A program made the translations under genes and the position numbers. Below, piece by piece: positions 1 to 8,184 of a stretch of 31,204 nt of DNA. The notes beneath the pieces were generated by a model. That model saw only the letters and a program-made list of their open reading frames with translations, searched no databases and had not been told where the DNA came from. Each line of letters opens with the position of its first letter. Within the stretch, counting starts at the first letter, position 1. The DNA lies in assembly GCA_964540415.1 (NCBI GenBank), contig CAZIMM010000018.1, positions 1 through 31,204 on the forward strand. The letters are read 5' to 3'. This DNA is from CAZIMM01 sp964540415 (lineage in GTDB: Bacteria; Bacillota; Clostridia; Oscillospirales; Acutalibacteraceae).

Positions 1-2
1 TT

Positions 3-392
3 GCGGCGGAACAGGCTGCGCGTGAAGAAGCCGAGAGACTTGCCGCTGAACAGGCTGCGCGTGAGGAAGCCGAGAAACTTGCGGCGGAACAGGCTGCGCG
101 TGAAGAAGCCGAGAGACTTGCCGCTGAACAGGCAGCGCGTGAGGAAGCCGAGAGACTTGCCGCGGAACAGGCTGCGCGCGAAGAAGCCGAGAGACTTGCG
201 GCGGAACAGGCTGCGCGCGAGGAAGCCGAAAGACTTGCCGCGGAGCAGGCGGAGCGCGAGGAAGCCGAAAAACTTGCGGCGGAACAGGCAGCGCGTGAGG
301 AAGCCAAGAGAATTGCGGCTGAACAGGCGGAGCGTGAGGATGCCGACAGACTTGCCGCGGAGCAGGCTGCGCGTGAGGAAGCCGAGAAACTT
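3..392 (+). repeat. 39-bp in-frame tandem repeat, ten copies
   Basis: Ten consecutive 39-bp units encode the 13-residue unit AAEQAAREEAERL with small changes (K for R, E for A, D for E). An eleventh unit stops after AAEQ. The array is cut by the window start, so its true copy number is unknown. The alternating Ala/Leu and Glu/Arg pattern predicts a long charged helix or coiled coil. Repeats this similar at the DNA level often vary in number between strains. Confidence 0.95.
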
Positions 393-2573
393 GCCGCGGA
401 GCAGATTTATTCACTTAATACAGAAACATCCGCCGAGCCCTTTTCAGAGATTGAGACGACAGCAAAAAGCAAGCGTTCCCGGTTTTTGTTTGGAAGAAAG
501 AAAAAGCTTGCTTCGGACGATACGCCCGTGCCTGAAAATATACCTGAATCGGACGATACACCCGTACCGGATAACACACCCGCACCTGACGATACATTAG
601 TGCCTGAAAATACACCTGTGCCGGACAACATACCCACGCCCGATGACATCGCGGCGTTCTCAATAGATTTGTCTGTCTTTGACGAGCGGGAGGACGAGAT
701 TCAAAGCTCCGCACCGAAAAAGAAAAAGAAAAAGCATTCGCCAGCCCCGGAACAGACTCATACGGACGCTCCGGTAACGGAGCAAGATAATCCGATTGCT
801 CCGGCAGCAGAGCAGGATGTTCCTGCTGCGAAGGCTGATACCTTGCCCGAAAATTCTGATTTTCTTGCCGGTTTCTTCACCTCCCCGCCGCAAAAAGCGC
901 AGGAGGAAAGTATCGGATTCTCAATAGATATTTTGGCCGACTCCGAAGGAAATGCACCTTCAGATCAGGTGGTCAGAAAAAAGAAGAAAAAAAAGAAGCC
1001 GGCAGAAGCCGTGCAAAAGGAGGAAGAAGAAATGAAAGACGAGTATCCGCAGGACGTGACCGGGCAGAATGCTCCGGAGGCGGAGGCCGGTGAAGAGCCG
1101 CGGGCAAACGAGGTTCCGGAGGAACAGCCGCCTGTTCGGAAGGAAGAAAAAGCGGAAGAGCCGGAGATTCTTTATGATTTGGATATGTTCGATTCGGACA
1201 AGTCCTTCAGCACACCGTCGTCCCGTGTGTATTCGCAAAGAACCTCGGACTCCGGCAGCGTGTCCGATACATCCGCTCCCGCGGTAAAGCCGCTGTCGGC
1301 AATCGGCGGAGGAGAAGAATTCGGCATGGATGATTCCTGGTTTGACGGAGTTGAACAGGAGACCACGGTTGACGCTCAAAAGCTTATGGAGGCAGCCGAA
1401 AGAAGTGCCGAGGAAAGCTTTAACGTGGAAATCCCGGACGATGCTGAGTTCGACGAACAACAGACGCAGATAGGCGACGATTTCGGAATCAAAATTCCGG
1501 CAAATCTCGACGTCACAGTTCCGGGCAAAAAGGGTGATGAATTCAGCAAAAACTATGCATCATCCGCAAAACCGAAAAAGAAAAAAAGCAACTGGTTCAA
1601 AAGAAATTTTGTCCCGGCGAAAGGAGACTCTGTACTCGAAGTGAGCAGAAAAGCAATTATGATTCTGGCAGTGCTTGCCATCCTCGGTTCGGTCGGATAT
1701 CTGGCATATGACTATGTTATTATGCCGTATATTAATGACCGCAAAATTGAGGAAATCACAAGCAACTCACCAGGCACATCTTCAGCAGACGGAACAACCA
1801 TTGAAGATTCAAACATCAACCTTGCGGAAAAATATCCCGGGGTTTCGTTCCCACAGAATATGCTTGTTAAGCATGCGGACCTGTTCGCAAGGAACAGTGA
1901 TTATGTCGGCTGGATTAAAATTCCGGGAATTGACAAAATCGATCTGCCTGTTGTCAAGACCACTGATAACAAAAAATATCTCGACGCTGATTTTGACGGA
2001 AAATACAGCCGCTACGGTACGCTGTTTGTCAACTGCGCCAATACGATACAGACCCTCGGCAGAAACACCTCAATCTTCGGTCACCACATGAGGGACGGCG
2101 CAATGTTTGCCGGTTTGAAAGCATATAAAACAATTGACGGTTACAAAAAAGCACCTATAATCGAGTTCAGCACCCTGTATGCGGACTATAAATTCAAGGT
2201 TTGCGCGGTGTTCATCACAAACGGAACCGCAAGCGGCGATATCAACGGATATGTGTTCAACTATATTTTTTCAAATCTTTCCAGTGACGATGTTTTTGTT
2301 GAATATCTCAATCAGCTTAAGCAGCGCAGTCTGTATTATCCTGCGGTTGATATCCTCCCGACAGACAAGATTATCACTCTCTCAACGTGCATTTACGATT
2401 TTGATGAGGCAAGGCTGGCAATTGTCGGCAGACTTCTCCGCGACGGTGAGAGCGAGAATGTTGACGTTCAGGCAGTCAAAAAGAACAGCAATCCGCGTTA
2501 TCCGCAGGGATGGTATTCGGCGATGGGTCAGAGCAATCCGTATAAAAACGCGACGATGTGGTTCCCTCACTAA
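3..2573 (+). CDS. Class B sortase with very long cytoplasmic N-terminal region (5' partial)
   Basis: Sortases are membrane transpeptidases that cut a sorting signal and attach proteins to the cell wall. Reading frame 3 is open from the window start, so the gene begins upstream; 856 residues are visible. In order: ten 13-residue coiled-coil repeats (1-130), an acidic Pro-rich repeat (about 172-213), a charged stretch with three Lys runs, one membrane segment (about 551-574) and a sortase domain (about 630-820). The catalytic set fits class B: His694 in GHHMRDG, Cys796 in TLSTC and Arg804 in EARLAIVG. The type II topology known for sortases would put all of residues 1-550 inside the cell, which is far longer than the usual short tail. 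The next gene (thyX-like) starts 20 nt downstream, so they may share a transcript. The sortase call is firm; the role of the N-terminal part is unknown. Confidence 0.93.
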   Translation, partial: AAEQAAREEAERLAAEQAAREEAEKLAAEQAAREEAERLAAEQAAREEAERLAAEQAAREEAERLAAEQAAREEAERLAAEQAEREEAEKLAAEQAAREEAKRIAAEQAEREDADRLAAEQAAREEAEKLAAEQIYSLNTETSAEPFSEIETTAKSKRSRFLFGRKKKLASDDTPVPENIPESDDTPVPDNTPAPDDTLVPENTPVPDNIPTPDDIAAFSIDLSVFDEREDEIQSSAPKKKKKKHSPAPEQTHTDAPVTEQDNPIAPAAEQDVPAAKADTLPENSDFLAGFFTSPPQKAQEESIGFSIDILADSEGNAPSDQVVRKKKKKKKPAEAVQKEEEEMKDEYPQDVTGQNAPEAEAGEEPRANEVPEEQPPVRKEEKAEEPEILYDLDMFDSDKSFSTPSSRVYSQRTSDSGSVSDTSAPAVKPLSAIGGGEEFGMDDSWFDGVEQETTVDAQKLMEAAERSAEESFNVEIPDDAEFDEQQTQIGDDFGIKIPANLDVTVPGKKGDEFSKNYASSAKPKKKKSNWFKRNFVPAKGDSVLEVSRKAIMILAVLAILGSVGYLAYDYVIMPYINDRKIEEITSNSPGTSSADGTTIEDSNINLAEKYPGVSFPQNMLVKHADLFARNSDYVGWIKIPGIDKIDLPVVKTTDNKKYLDADFDGKYSRYGTLFVNCANTIQTLGRNTSIFGHHMRDGAMFAGLKAYKTIDGYKKAPIIEFSTLYADYKFKVCAVFITNGTASGDINGYVFNYIFSNLSSDDVFVEYLNQLKQRSLYYPAVDILPTDKIITLSTCIYDFDEARLAIVGRLLRDGESENVDVQAVKKNSNPRYPQGWYSAMGQSNPYKNATMWFPH
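516..641 (+). repeat. 36-bp degenerate tandem repeat, about 3.5 copies
   Basis: Three 36-bp units and a half unit encode the 12-residue unit DDTPVPENIPES and variants. They sit in the sortase gene directly after the coiled-coil array and a basic FGRKKK stretch. The composition (Asp, Pro, Thr) suggests an extended, disordered linker. Confidence 0.85.
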
Positions 2574-2593
2574 TAATTTAGGAGTGTGGCATT

Positions 2594-3967
2594 ATGGGTA
2601 ATTCAAATTCCGTGATAGTTCTCGGCGTGAGCAACTGCGGCGAGAAAATGTGCGCAGCCGGCGGCAGAATCTCAACTCAGGAGGGCTGCGCCCTGGACAT
2701 CTGGGCAAAATCACAGGATGAACAGAAAAACGCGGCACTTATCGCAAAGGTTACGCGCTCCGGGCATAACTCCACCGTTGAGCACGTGTTCTATAATCTT
2801 GCATTCAACGATGTTTCTGTTGTTGTTGAGCAGTTTATGATTGAGTTCCGTCTGGCTTCGTTTACGGTCAAATCGCGCCGCTACGTTGACTTCAGCGACG
2901 CCGGATACTATACTCCTCATTTCGGCAGTGACGAAAACGCAAAGCTTTATCACGGCTTTGTGGATTCGCTGTTTGCGGATTATGCCCAGCTCCTTGAAAT
3001 GGGCATTCCGAAAGAGGACGCCAGATTTGTTTTGCCCTATTGCTTTTACAGCAACTTCTTCTGCTCACTCAACGGCAGAGAGCTGCTCCATGTTCTCCAT
3101 GCGATGCTTGACGGCAGAGGACGGAAGTATCCGGAGATATTTGCCCTGGGCAAGCAGCTGTTTGATCAGGTTGAAAAGCTGACCCCCGGTCTGGTTGCGG
3201 ATTTTGATCAGCGTGCACCGCAGAAAAGCGATGAGCTTGATCTTTCCTTTGTCAAGGGCAGGAAGAAATATCCTCATGAGCCTCCGGTCAGGCTGTTGGC
3301 ATACACTGCCGAGGCGGAGAAAACCGTTGCGCTCACAGCTTTGCTCGGCAACCGGAATATTGCGCCGGATGCAGCCCTGACGGCTGTGAACGACCCAGAG
3401 CTTCGTGCAAGGGTAATCAAGGCGGTTATTGATTCTTCACGCCCGAGGGCGCTTGAAAGCGTCTCATTCACCTTTGAACTGAACAAGGTGAGCCTTGCAT
3501 GCCTCACGCATTTTGCGCGTCACCGTATGCATTCGCTCATTGTGCCGTCTCTCACGCAGGCTGACCCGAAGAGCTACATAGTGCCGGAGAGTGTGAAAAG
3601 CGATCGCGGAGCTGAGCTGATTTATGAAAGCTGTTTTGCAAGAAGCCTTACATTAATGAACGAGTTGAAAAAGCAGGGTGTGCCGAAGGAAGCACTGGTT
3701 TATTTGCTGCTTGCCGGCAACACGCTCGACATTGTTTCAACAATGAATGCGCGAGAGCTGTTGTTGTTCATGAAGCTCAGGTGCTGCACGAGGGCACAGT
3801 GGGAAATTCAGGAGTTTGCCAATCTTATGCTTTCCCAGCTGCGAAAACAAGCCCCCGAGCTGTTCTGCCGGTACGGTCCGAGCTGCTTCAGCGAAGGAAA
3901 GTGTCCCGAGGGAAGGCTTTCATGCGGCAGAACGGCTGAGGTAAACGACAAATACACCGTGCTTTAA
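2594..3967 (+). CDS. thyX: FAD-dependent thymidylate synthase (ThyX family), tandem-domain form
   Basis: ThyX makes dTMP from dUMP using methylene-tetrahydrofolate and reduced FAD. The 457-residue product is about twice the length of a classical ThyX subunit and looks internally duplicated. The N-terminal half has a GHNSTVEH stretch followed by FRLASF...KSRRY (86-97), matching the right side of the ThyX signature RHRxxSxxxxSxRY but with EFR in place of RHR. The C-terminal half repeats the pattern (LESVSFTFELNKVS), keeps an RHR triplet (ARHRMHS) but lacks the SxRY part. RAQWEIQEFA near the end matches the conserved C-terminal helix, followed by a Cys-rich tail. The ATG is preceded by AGGAG at good spacing. 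No thyA is seen here. The family call is strong; that this duplicated form is active is inference. Confidence 0.85.
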   Translation: MGNSNSVIVLGVSNCGEKMCAAGGRISTQEGCALDIWAKSQDEQKNAALIAKVTRSGHNSTVEHVFYNLAFNDVSVVVEQFMIEFRLASFTVKSRRYVDFSDAGYYTPHFGSDENAKLYHGFVDSLFADYAQLLEMGIPKEDARFVLPYCFYSNFFCSLNGRELLHVLHAMLDGRGRKYPEIFALGKQLFDQVEKLTPGLVADFDQRAPQKSDELDLSFVKGRKKYPHEPPVRLLAYTAEAEKTVALTALLGNRNIAPDAALTAVNDPELRARVIKAVIDSSRPRALESVSFTFELNKVSLACLTHFARHRMHSLIVPSLTQADPKSYIVPESVKSDRGAELIYESCFARSLTLMNELKKQGVPKEALVYLLLAGNTLDIVSTMNARELLLFMKLRCCTRAQWEIQEFANLMLSQLRKQAPELFCRYGPSCFSEGKCPEGRLSCGRTAEVNDKYTVL

Positions 3968-3984
3968 TCAGGCGGTTAATAAAG

Positions 3985-4050
3985 AAAAAGATGCCGTATC
4001 AAATGTTCCGGGAGGCACAGTCCTCCGGCATTGGTACGGCATCTTTGTGT
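3985..4050. terminator. Long hairpin between convergent genes, probable bidirectional terminator
   Basis: An imperfect inverted repeat spans 3990-4043. Its outer arms GATGCCGTA and TACGGCATC are perfect and the inner stem has small bulges. It is flanked by an A-rich run on the left and CTTTGTGTT on the right. It lies between the thyX stop (3967) and the end of the convergent AbrB-type gene (4092). Confidence 0.75.
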
Positions 4051-4091
4051 TCATTTGTTGACAGAGAGCGTCTGCAGAAAATGCTGAAAAA

Positions 4092-4343
4092 TCAATCGAT
4101 TGCGTCGGAAAGCTTTTTGATGCACTCTGTACAGACGTTTTTGCCTTTGAAATCGACAACATCGTCCATTGATTCGCAAAAAATGCAACTCGGGGCATAC
4201 TTCCTGAGAATTATTTTGTCATGGTCGATAAAGATTTCAAGTGAATCAACGTTGTCTTTTAGATCAAGAGTCTTTCTCAGCTCTTTTGGCAAAACTATTC
4301 GGCCGGCGCCATCCAGTTGTCGCACAATTCCGAGAGACTTCAT
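4092..4343 (-). CDS. AbrB/SpoVT-type small transcription regulator with zinc-ribbon tail
   Basis: This is an 83-residue protein. Residues 5-48 form a SpoVT/AbrB swapped-hairpin DNA-binding domain (GIVRQLDGAGRIVLPKELR). This is the transition-state regulator fold that binds DNA as a dimer or tetramer. It is followed by two CxxC pairs (Cys53/Cys56 and Cys71/Cys74) that probably form a small zinc ribbon. The ATG at 4343 has AGGAGG nine bases upstream. The gene stands alone between two convergent or divergent neighbours. Proteins of this layout are common in Clostridia, but their targets are generally unknown, and nothing here shows which genes it controls. Confidence 0.88.
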   Translation of the reverse strand: MKSLGIVRQLDGAGRIVLPKELRKTLDLKDNVDSLEIFIDHDKIILRKYAPSCIFCESMDDVVDFKGKNVCTECIKKLSDAID

Positions 4344-4605
4344 AGTTCAACCTCCTATTTTATATTATAATTATTAAATAGCGATTCACCATTCAATGCA
4401 AAATTATACCATATATTTACATAAAAGTACAGCATTTTTTCTAAAAAACCTAATACAAATTTTTGTCATCATTTTGCGACATCGGGTGTTTCTCCAGCCT
4501 TGCTTTTTTGGGCAGAAGTGGTATAATAATACAAAGCAATATTTCGCCTATGCCGGAGCCGGTTTTCGGAGGGCAGGGGCGGCTTATGAAAGGACTTGAA
4601 GCAAA
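4344..4605. promoter_or_regulatory. AT-rich divergent intergenic region with promoters for both neighbours
   Basis: For the plus-strand SDR gene there is TTGCTT (4500-4505), a 16-nt spacer and TATAAT (4522-4527). The minus strand has a TATAAT-like box near 4408-4413 with a weak -35 about 17 nt further out, plausible for the AbrB-type gene. The mini-ORF at 4586-4609 also lies here. No known RNA element was recognised. Confidence 0.55.
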
Positions 4606-5598
4606 ATGAGCAATTTGTGCGTGCTGACCGGTGCCTCCGGCCATGTTGGTTATGCTTTGCTGAGGGAGCTTTGTGAAAAAGGCGAGCGTGTACGTATTCT
4701 CATAAGAAAAGACCTCCCGATATTTGATGAGTTTGATTGCGAGAGGGTTTACGGTGACGTAACCGATTACGCCTCTCTCGAAAAGGCATTTGACTCGGCG
4801 GATTATGTGTTCCACCTTGCCGGAATGATAGACATTTCAAAGGGTCACGACGATAAGGTCTGGGCAGTCAATGTCGGCGGCACGGAGAACGTTGTCAAGG
4901 CCTGCCGCAAGTGCGGAGTCAAGAGGCTGATTTATGCCTCGTCCGTCGACGCGATTATCCCTCTGCCAGGCAATCAGCTTATGAGTGAGGTCAGCGTTTT
5001 TGAACCGGAGAAGCTCGAGGGTACATATGCAAAAACAAAGGCTACCGCAACAAACTTTGTGCTTGCAAACCAGGGCATGGACGGACTTGACGTTGTTGTG
5101 ACTCATCCGGGCGCTTGCATCGGGCCTTACGATTTCAAGGTTTCGAGTGTCGGTGAGATGGTGAGAATGTTTGTCAACGGCAATTTCCCCGTGACATTGC
5201 CCTTCGGCGCTTACAACTTTGTTGACATCAGAGATGTTGCAAAGGGCATGTATTCCGCCGCATACAACGGCCGCCCCGGTGAGTGCTATATCCTTACGGG
5301 CGAGGTGATGACTGTTGAGCAGCTGATTGTGGTGCTTGCCAAAAAGACGGGGCATAAGGTTCCGAAGATTAAGCTTCCTCTGAAGCTTGCAAGTGCCGCC
5401 GCTCCGCTTTGCGAGATATATTATGAAAAGGCACACAAAACCCCGCTGTTCACGCCTTATTCAATCCGCAAGCTGCTTTCAAACTGCAACTTCTCCTGTG
5501 ATAAGGCAAGACATGAGCTGGGCTACAATCCCATGAGTGCCGAACAGTCCTTCAGTGATATGGTGGACTGGATATATGAGAATGAAGGCAAAAAATAA
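4606..5598 (+). CDS. NAD(P)-dependent extended SDR epimerase/reductase
   Basis: The 330-residue protein has a Rossmann-fold extended short-chain dehydrogenase/reductase pattern: the dinucleotide motif GASGHVG (9-15), an acidic residue in YGDVTD, HLAG (70-73), an active-site Ser in the ASS stretch (111-113) and the YxxxK pair Tyr141/Lys145 in YAKTK. It resembles dihydroflavonol-reductase-like and nucleotide-sugar-epimerase-like members, which act on NDP-sugars or small carbonyl compounds. The substrate cannot be told from sequence. The gene has its own promoter (4500-4527) and a strong terminator. Its ATG overlaps the stop of an upstream seven-codon mini-ORF as ATGA; AAAGGA lies rather far (about 12 nt) upstream. 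Confidence 0.85.
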   Translation: MSNLCVLTGASGHVGYALLRELCEKGERVRILIRKDLPIFDEFDCERVYGDVTDYASLEKAFDSADYVFHLAGMIDISKGHDDKVWAVNVGGTENVVKACRKCGVKRLIYASSVDAIIPLPGNQLMSEVSVFEPEKLEGTYAKTKATATNFVLANQGMDGLDVVVTHPGACIGPYDFKVSSVGEMVRMFVNGNFPVTLPFGAYNFVDIRDVAKGMYSAAYNGRPGECYILTGEVMTVEQLIVVLAKKTGHKVPKIKLPLKLASAAAPLCEIYYEKAHKTPLFTPYSIRKLLSNCNFSCDKARHELGYNPMSAEQSFSDMVDWIYENEGKK

Positions 5599-5611
5599 TT
5601 AACCGTATTAT

Positions 5612-5653
5612 AAACGGCGCAGACCTAAGATTAAGGCCTGCGCCGTTTTTTGT
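5612..5653. terminator. Rho-independent terminator after the SDR gene
   Basis: The arms AAACGGCGCAG (5612-5622) and CTGCGCCGTTT (5638-5648) form a perfect 11-bp stem followed by a T run. It probably also serves the convergent histidine kinase gene, which ends at 5654, although the tail on that side is less T-rich. Confidence 0.9.
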
Positions 5654-8184
5654 TTACTGCTGTTCCGTGAAAGGCATTGTCGGCGGTGCGGCGGGAGGTG
5701 TGCTCAGCGGCAATTTTACGGTTGCCTTGAACAAATCTCCGTCAATTTCAAGAATGAATTCACCACCCTGAAGCTCGCAGAGGTCTCTGGCGATTGCAAG
5801 CCCCAGACCGCTGCCCTCACCGCTGCGTGAGCTGTCGCCGCGCACAAAGCGCTCTGTGAGCACCTGAGCGGGGATATCAAGCGGATATTTGGAAATGTTC
5901 TTGAAGGTGAGCAGACCGAAGCCGTCCTCCTCACTGACGGTGACATAAGCGCGGCTTCCGGCNNNNNNNNNNAAATGAGGTTTTCAATCACACGGTAAGT
6001 CTTTTGCGAATCTGCGCGCACTGTCGGGCGCAGCTCGGTCGGAGATATCCGCGCTTCCACTCCGCTGTTGTCGAGTGCATCGCTGTTTTCCGCGAGAGCC
6101 TGCATCGCAAGCTCAAAGAGGTTGACATCAACAGGGTGCAGCTCAATGTTGCCGGTTGAAGCCTTTGTTGCTTCTATTAGGTCTTCAATAAGCTGTTTGA
6201 GCCTGTTGGACTTTTCAATGAGCACATCAACATATTCGCGTACTGTTTCGTCCTTAATGTCGGATTTTGCAATCAGTCCGGCATAATTGATCACAGAGGT
6301 CAGCGGAGTTTTCAGGTCATGCGACACATTTGTGATGAGCTCCGCTTTCATTCTCTGGTCACGGACTGCGGAATCCACGGCAATTTTCATGCCGTCCTTC
6401 ATGTCCGCGATTTCCGCTGACAGGCGGCGCATGGTTGCCGGCATTTCGGCGTTGAAGTCTGCGTCATAATTCCCCGCATGTGCCTGCTCGACGGTTTTGC
6501 GGATGCAGTCGAGGGCAACAGCGTATTTCCAGAGAAAGATGACTGCGACGATTGTGCCGCCGAAGAACAGCCATGCTGCGAATAAAAACATCAGGAAGCT
6601 TTCGGTTCCCACAGCAATCAGTCCGAAAATGGCGGAGATGCCGACCAAAGCCCCGTACAGCCAGAGAGATGTTTTGAACTGACGTGTAACACCGTTGTCA
6701 AGCTTTGCGTTATCCCTGCCGATTTTTTTGAAAAGCCTTATCGCAAGACGAATCGGCAAGGTGACGAAGGTATGCTTCACCAGAGTATGATTTTTGAAAT
6801 GGCGTGCGTTTGACAAAAGATATTCAGAAAAAATCGCAAAAACTCCGACAGTGCAAAGTGCGAAGGCAATTTGCAGCAGGGAAACCAGCGCACTTCCGGC
6901 AAGGTCCTCGTTCAGCGCATTTTCGGCTGCTAATACACCCAGAGCACCGACCCCGAAGACTGCGGCGCCGGAAAGGCAAAAGTGAATATCGTTATAAATT
7001 CTGTCGATGAACGCAAGCTTTACGGGTCCTTCACGATACTCTCTGCCGGTTGTTGCAACAAGGCAAAGCAGAATAATGAAAGCAAGCAAAAATGCTGAGG
7101 CGCAAATAATCGAGTTGACAAAAAGGTCAACCGCGGCATCGGTGTAACTGTTCTGCATGCCGGTCAGTGCGTCGTCGGAAGAACCGTAGGTATACATGAA
7201 ATAAATATCAAGGTTATCAGCAGCATCTCCGGCGGCATTGTCCAGAAGCTCATCAACAGAGAAGCGGATACTGTCGCTCCCCGAAAACTGAATTGAATTT
7301 CTGATGCGCTGAATATATGTCGATTCGGGAATGCCGTCGCCGGCAAAGTTCTCGGCAGGCAGGTCATTGTAGCCGTTTGTAATTCCGTAATTGCTCAGCC
7401 GCTCAATGGATTTGCTCACCGCAAGCTTTCCGTCGGAGGATGAATAGTGATAACCCCAGGAGAGGTCGTCAGCCTTAATATCCTCTGTATATTTTTGCGG
7501 TGTCAGCCCTTCTGAGTTTGTGTAAGTTTTGCCGGTGGAATTGTCAACAAGCAGATATTTGACGCTCCCGAGGGAGTCGAGATGGGAACAGATTGAGCGG
7601 TAAGACTGCTCGGCATCCTGCATTTTGATGTTGTAATATGATTTATAGGTTCCGATGTTTTGCTCAGCCCGCTGCATGCATTTGTCTTCATCAACACTCG
7701 GAACACCGTTCTCGTCAAAGGTATAGAGGCCGTTTCCGAAATAAACGGCGAGAGCAGTGGTGTAATCATAGTCGTCATAAGAACTGTATTTATCCTCTGA
7801 ATAATTGTAATAGCTCTCTAGTTCATTTTTTGCATCGTTGAAAACATTATCGTATTCCGCTTTGAGTTCCTTATCGTATGCAGCTTTAATAATGTCATCA
7901 AGCCTGCCGTCTGTCAGCAGTGCACCGTCTGCATAAACAATGTGCCTGCGGCGCGCATCGGAAACAATGCTCGCAAACTCATCGAGAGCCGCGTTCGAAA
8001 GTTCAAAATGCTTGTAGCCGGTCAAAAAGTCAACTGATGTAATGCTGCCTGCCTTTGCAATAAAAGAGATAATGCCCATCGCACTGTATCCTGCACATGC
8101 CACCATCAGCAGGCTCAGCAGAAACGCAACGGTTTTTGTGACGCGTGAATAACGAAAGCTAGATTTTCTCGATCTTGTACCCAA
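5654..8184 (-). CDS. Sensor histidine kinase, multi-pass, interrupted by assembly gap
   Basis: This is the sensor partner of the response regulator just upstream. It has an N-terminal membrane helix (about 17-44), a roughly 320-residue extracytoplasmic Tyr/Ser/Asp-rich region, a cluster of further membrane helices (about 365-560), a HisKA dimerisation domain with phospho-acceptor His622 in NVSHDLKTPLT, and a HATPase domain with GSGLGLAIA (G2 box). Ten Ns at 5963-5972 interrupt it after 737 residues, at VIENLI, where the N box should follow. Reading resumes with AGSRAYVTVSEED for a last 102 residues in a different frame, so the Ns do not reflect the true gap length. The TTG start at 8184 overlaps the regulator's end by 26 nt and has a GGTGG/GGGGAG ribosome site; GTG at 8193 is an alternative. 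The signal sensed is unknown. Confidence 0.88.
5963..5972. other. Assembly gap (10 Ns)
   Basis: Ten unknown bases lie inside the histidine kinase gene. The flanks read in different frames; restoring one frame needs a gap of 3n+2 bases, so ten is a placeholder. By comparison with HATPase domains, about 23-26 bases encoding an N-box piece (such as xNAxKY) are probably missing. Confidence 0.95.

Noticed and set aside
3..392. CRISPR-like array
   Set aside because: Units are contiguous, in frame, without unique spacers, and encode a coiled coil; the same holds for the 87-bp array at 29551-29865.
1..600. Arg/Lys-rich 199-residue open frame at the window start
   Set aside because: It is the out-of-frame reading of the 39-bp repeat array. 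The true frame (frame 3) continues without a stop into the sortase domain.
5716..8184. Histidine kinase as a frameshifted or truncated pseudogene
   Set aside because: The frame change coincides exactly with the ten-N gap, and both sides carry intact HATPase motifs, so it is an assembly artefact.
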